Origin: Colletes latitarsis
Taxonomy: Eukaryota; Arthropoda; Insecta; Hymenoptera; Colletidae
Direction: 5' to 3'
NCBI RefSeq assembly: GCF_051014445.1
Contig: NW_027488367.1
Coordinates: forward strand, 26,707,501-26,771,500
DNA: 64,000 bases
Below the pieces are notes generated by a model, which saw nothing but the letters and a program-made list of their open reading frames with translations, did no database searches and had not been told where the DNA came from. Below are positions 60,111 through 64,000 of this stretch, one piece after another; position 1 is the first letter of the stretch, and the number at the start of each line of letters is the position of its first letter. Both the position numbers and the translations under genes were made by a program.

Positions 60111-61554
60111 AACACATGTTAGGTCTAGGTTAGGTCTGGGATTTGCTCTCATCAGGCTCATTCTTTCGCATATTTCACATACTTGATGGCTAGATACTGG
60201 GTTTTTCCTGGTTTGGATCAGGCAGTAATGTGGTACCACACTGAAACAGTCCACTCAACCTGGTTTCGATGAATATTTTATAGGATAACGCATGTTATGT
60301 CTAGGTTAGGCCTGGGATTAGCTCTCATCAGATTCATACTTTCGCATACTTCACATACTTGTTGAACAGATCCTGGGTTTTTTTCTGGTTTGGGTCATGT
60401 AGTATTGTGGTACCACACTGAAACAGTCGATTAAACCTGGTTTCGATCTATACTTTTGAGGATAACGCATGTTAGGTCTAGGTTAAGCCTGGGATTTGCC
60501 CTCATCAGGCTCATACTTTCGCATATTTCTCATACTTCATAGCTAGATCCTGAGCTATTTCTGCATTGGATCACGTAGTAATGTGGTACCACACTGAAAC
60601 AGTCCACTCAACGTGGTTTCTATCAATATTTTAGAGGATAACGCATGTTATGTCTAGGTTAGGCCTGGGATTTGCCCTGATCAGACTCATACTTTCGGAT
60701 TTTTCACATACTTGTTGAACAGATCCTGGGTTTTTTGTGGTTTGGATCACGTAGTAATGTGGTACCACACAAAAACAGTCCATGAAACCTGGTTTCGATC
60801 AATATTTTAGAGAATAATTCATGTTAGGTCTAGGTTAGGTCTGGGATTTGCTCACGTCAGGCTCATTCTTTCGCATATTTCTCATACTTGATGGCTAGAT
60901 CCTAGGCTTTTTCTGGATTGCGTCACGCAGTAATGTAGTACAACACTGAAACAGTCAATTAAACCTGGTTTCCATCAATATTGTAGAGGACAACGCATGT
61001 TAGGTCTAGGTTAGGCCTGGGATTTGCCCTCATCAGGGTCATACTTTCGCATATTTCTCATACTTGATGGCCAGATTCTGGGCCTTTTCTGGTTTGGATC
61101 ACGTAGTAATGTGGTACCACACTGAAACAGTCCATTAAACCTGGTTTCGATCAATATTTTTGAGGATAACGCATGTTAGGTCTGGGTGAGGTCTAGGATT
61201 TGCCCTCATCAGGCTCATACTTTCGCATATTTCTCATAATTCATGGCTAGATCCTGGGCTATTTCTGGATTGCATCACGTAGTAATGTAGTACCACTCTG
61301 AAACAGTCAATTAAACCTGGTTTCCATCACTATTTTAGAGGACAACTCAAGTTAGGTCTGGGATAGTCTCATCAGGGTCATGCTTTCGCATATTTCTCAC
61401 ACTTGATGGCCAGATTCTGGGCCTTTTCTGGTTTGGATAACGTAGTAATGTGGTACCACACTGAAACAGTCCATTAAACCTGGTTTCGATCAATATTTTT
61501 GAGGATAACGCATGTTAGGTCTGGGTTAGGTCTAGGATTTGCCCTCATCAGGCT
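60111..61554 (+). repeat. Satellite block I, second copy
   Basis: Partner of 49743-51010 with one additional monomer near 60893-61068. It then runs into the local tandem duplication of 61-62.7 kb. Confidence 0.75.
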
Positions 61555-62725
61555 CATACTTTCGCATATTTCTCATAATTCATGGCTAGATCCTGGGCTA
61601 TTTCTGGATTGCATCACGCAGTAATGTAGTACCACACTGAACAGTCAATTAAACCTGGTTTCCATCACTAGTTTAGACGACAACTCAAGTTAGGTCTGGG
61701 ATAGGTCTGGGATTTGCCCTCGTCAGGATCATACTTTCGCATTCTTCACATACTTGTTGAACAGATCCTGGGTTTTTTCTGGTTTGGATCACGCAGTAAT
61801 GTGGTACCACACTGAAACATTCAATTAAACCTGGTCTTGATAAATATTTTAGAGGATAACGCATGTTAGGTCTAGGTTAGGCCTGGGATTTGCCCTCATC
61901 AGGGTCATACTTTCGCATATTTCTCATACTTGATGGCCAGATTCTGGGCCTTTTCTGGTTTGGATCACGTAGTAATGTGGTACCACACTGAAACAGTCCA
62001 TTAAACCAGGTTTCGATCAATATTTTTGAGGATAACGCATGTTAGGTCTGGGTGAGCTCTAGGATTTGCCCTCATCAGGCTCATACTTTCGCATATTTCT
62101 CATAATTCATGGCTAGATCCTGGGCTATTTCTGGATTGCATCACGTAGTAATGTAGTACCACTCTGAAACAGTCAATTAAACCTGGTTTCCATCACTATT
62201 TTAGAGGACAACTCAAGTTAGGTCTGGGATAGTCTCATCAGGGTCATGCTTTCGCATATTTCTCACACTTGATGGCCAGATTCTGGGCCTTTTCTGGTTT
62301 GGATAACGTAGTAATGTGGTACCACACTGAAACAGTCCATTAAACCTGGTTTCGATCAATATTTTTGAGGATAACGCATGTTAGGTCTGGGTTAGGTCTA
62401 GGATTTGCCCTCATCAGGCTCATACTTTCGCATATTTCTCATAATTCATGGCTAGATCCTGGGCTATTTCTGGATTGCATCACGCAGTAATGTAGTACCA
62501 CACTGAAACAGTCAATTAAACCTGGTTTCCATCACTATTTTAGACGACAACTCAAGTTAGGTCTGGGATAGGTCTGGGATTTGCCCTCGTCAGGATCATA
62601 CTTTCGCATTTTTCACATACTTGTTGAACAGATCCTGGGTTTTTTCTGGTTTGGATCACGCAGTAGTGTGGTACCACACTGAAACATTCAATTAAACCTG
62701 GTCTTGATAAATATTTTAGAGGATA
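60994..62725 (+). repeat. Tandem 866-bp higher-order repeat (two units)
   Basis: Two successive units with an offset of 866-868 bp, equal to five monomers minus about 13 bp. The shortfall is explained by a deletion monomer (GGGATAGTCTCATCAGGG at 61359 and 62225). Related unit arrangements occur at 30.4-31.1, 50.5-51.0 and 52.2-53.1 kb. Confidence 0.75.
61340..61385 (+). repeat. Deletion-variant monomer (example)
   Basis: After GTTAGGTCTGGGATA the usual continuation is shortened by about 13 bp and resumes at GTCTCATCAGGGTCATGC. The second 11-mer unit is lost. The same deletion is at about 30733, 50818, 52565 and 62227, so it was spread by array duplication and did not arise repeatedly. Confidence 0.8.
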
Positions 62726-64000
62726 ACGCATGTTAGGTCTAGGTTAGGCCTGGGATTTGCCCTCATCAGGGTCACACTTTCGTAGTTTTAACATACATGT
62801 TGACCTAATCGTGGGTTTTTTCTGCTATGGATCACGTAGTATAGTGGTACCACACTAAAACAGTCAATTAAACCTGGTCTTGATAAATATTTTAGAGGAT
62901 AATGCATGTTAGGTCTAGGTTAGGCCTGGGATTTGCCCTCATCAGGCTCATACTTTCGCATATTTCTCATAATTCATGGCTAAATCCGGGGCTATTTCTG
63001 GATTGCATCACGTAGTAATGTAGTACCACACTGAAACAGTCCATTAAACCTTGTTTCGATCAACATTTTTGAGGATAACACATGTTAGGTCTAGGTTAGG
63101 TCTGGGATTTGCTCCCATCAGGCACATTCTTTCGCATATTACTCATACTTGATGGCTAGATCCTGTGCTTTTTCTGGATTGGATCACGTAGTAATGTAGA
63201 ACCACACTGAAACAGTCAATTAACCCTGGTTTCGATCACTATTTTAGAGGATAACGCATGTTAGGTATGGGATAGTTCTGGGATTTGCCCTCGTCAGACT
63301 CATAGTTTCGCACACTTCACATACACGCTGAACAGATCCTGGTTTTTTTTCTGGTTTGGATCACGTAGTAATGCGGTGCCACACTGACACAGTCGATTAA
63401 ACCTGGTTTCGATCAATATTTTAGAGGATAACGCAAGTTAGGTCTGGGATAGGTCTGGGATTCGCCCCCATCAGGCTCATACTATCGCGTTCTTCACATA
63501 CTTCTGGAACAGATCCTGGGTTTTTTCTGGTTTGGATCACATAGTAATGTGGTACCACACTGAAACAGTCCATTAAACCTGGTTTCGATCAATATTTTTG
63601 AGGATAACGCATGTTAGTTCTGGGTTAGTTCTAGGATTTGCCCTCGTCAGGATCATACTTTCGCATACTTCTAATACTTCATGGCTAGATCCTGGGCTCT
63701 TCCTGGATTGGATCACGTAGTAATGTGGTACCACACTGAAACAGTCCATTAAACCTGGTTTCGATGAATATTTTAGAGGATAACGCATGTTAGGTCTAGG
63801 TTAGGCCTGCGATTTGGCCTAATCAGGGTCATACTTTCGCGTTTTTCACATACTTGTTGAACAGATCCTGGGTTTTTTCTGGTTTGGATCACGTAGTAAT
63901 GTGGTACCACACTGAAACAGTCCATTAAACCTGGTTTCGATCAATATTTTTGAGGATAACGCATGTTAGGTCTGGGTTAGTTCTAGGATTTGCCCTCGTC

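Larger units (their letters stand above)
39921..64000 (+). repeat. ~176-bp satellite array, segment 4
   Basis: About 137 monomers of the same satellite, running off the window end. Variant composition differs from the left part. Common forms here are GCGGTGCCACACTGACACAG with a run of eight T, GGCATTTTCT- and GGCCTTTTCT-type linkers, CTCATAATTCATGG, and GGGTATTTTTCTGG (53-56 kb). Repeated blocks are 42660-43072/44772-45184, 44772-46430/57077-58559, 45481-46700/47947-49170, 49743-51010/60111-61554 and a tandem 866-bp pair near 61-62.7 kb. No gene is visible. Confidence 0.96.

Noticed and set aside
3085..63788. Dozens of minus-strand open frames of 62-71 codons with near-identical products beginning MRYP
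   Set aside because: They all start in the conserved GATAACGCAT block and follow the satellite. The 176-bp period is not a multiple of three, so the frame closes in the next monomer. There is no sign of selection on the protein, and their repetition is explained by the repeat.
1..64000. Match to the mammalian CENP-B box in the monomer (TTTCGATCAATATTTT)
   Set aside because: Only the left half (TTCG, then A five bases later) fits. The required CGGG half is absent, so no CENP-B box is claimed.
1..64000. CRISPR array or bacterial repeat system
   Set aside because: The repeats are head-to-tail 176-bp monomers with no short repeat and unique spacer pattern, and the embedded genes are eukaryotic LINE genes.

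Overview
The window is one long tandem satellite array, apparently from an insect genome, interrupted by three copies of a single non-LTR (LINE) retrotransposon of the R1 clade. No host single-copy gene, tRNA, rRNA or CRISPR array is visible. An insect, most likely a hymenopteran, is suggested by the R1-clade element (an arthropod lineage) and by TTAGG-derived motifs inside every satellite monomer. The order-level assignment is an inference.

Satellite: about 56.4 kb consists of roughly 320 AT-rich monomers of ~176 bp (175-177 bp), all in the same orientation. Each monomer has a near-invariant core with a perfect 12-bp palindrome (TGTGGTACCACA), a block GATCAATATTTTAGAGGATAACG, and two tandem 11-mers related to TTAGGTCTGGG. 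These are followed about 10 bp later by TCATCAG(A/G)CTCATACTTTCGC. Multi-kilobase blocks recur at offsets close to multiples of 176 bp, often with one monomer gained or lost between copies. This is a mosaic higher-order structure of the kind unequal exchange produces.

Retrotransposon: all three copies are GC-rich and read on the minus strand. Copy 1 (13352-18077, 4.7 kb) has an intact 1060-residue ORF2 (apurinic-like endonuclease, reverse transcriptase, C-terminal CCHC). It also has a gag-like ORF1 with three zinc knuckles that is cut off at the 5' junction. The two ORFs overlap as TAATG. Its 3' UTR is rich in hairpins and ends in a 27-nt poly(A). Copy 2 (38163-39920) is strongly 5'-truncated. 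Copy 3 (31949-33040) shares copy 2's 5' junction and a nonsense mutation, has lost its 3' end, and sits inside a 1.73-kb segment also present at copy 2, so it arose by satellite rearrangement and not by retrotransposition.

Copies 1 and 2 have different 5' ends and different upstream satellite monomers, yet they inserted at exactly the same monomer position with the same target duplication (ATCAGACTCATAC plus TTT). A filled/empty-site comparison within the window confirms the junctions of copy 1. Together these indicate an R1-clade element that targets this satellite, next to telomere-repeat-like 11-mers. I know of no such described target.

Layout: 1-13351 satellite with ordered blocks; 13352-18077 element copy 1; 18078-31948 satellite, largely a second copy of the 0.2-10 kb region; 31949-33040 element copy 3; 33041-38162 more mixed satellite; 38163-39920 element copy 2; 39921-64000 satellite with its own set of repeated blocks.
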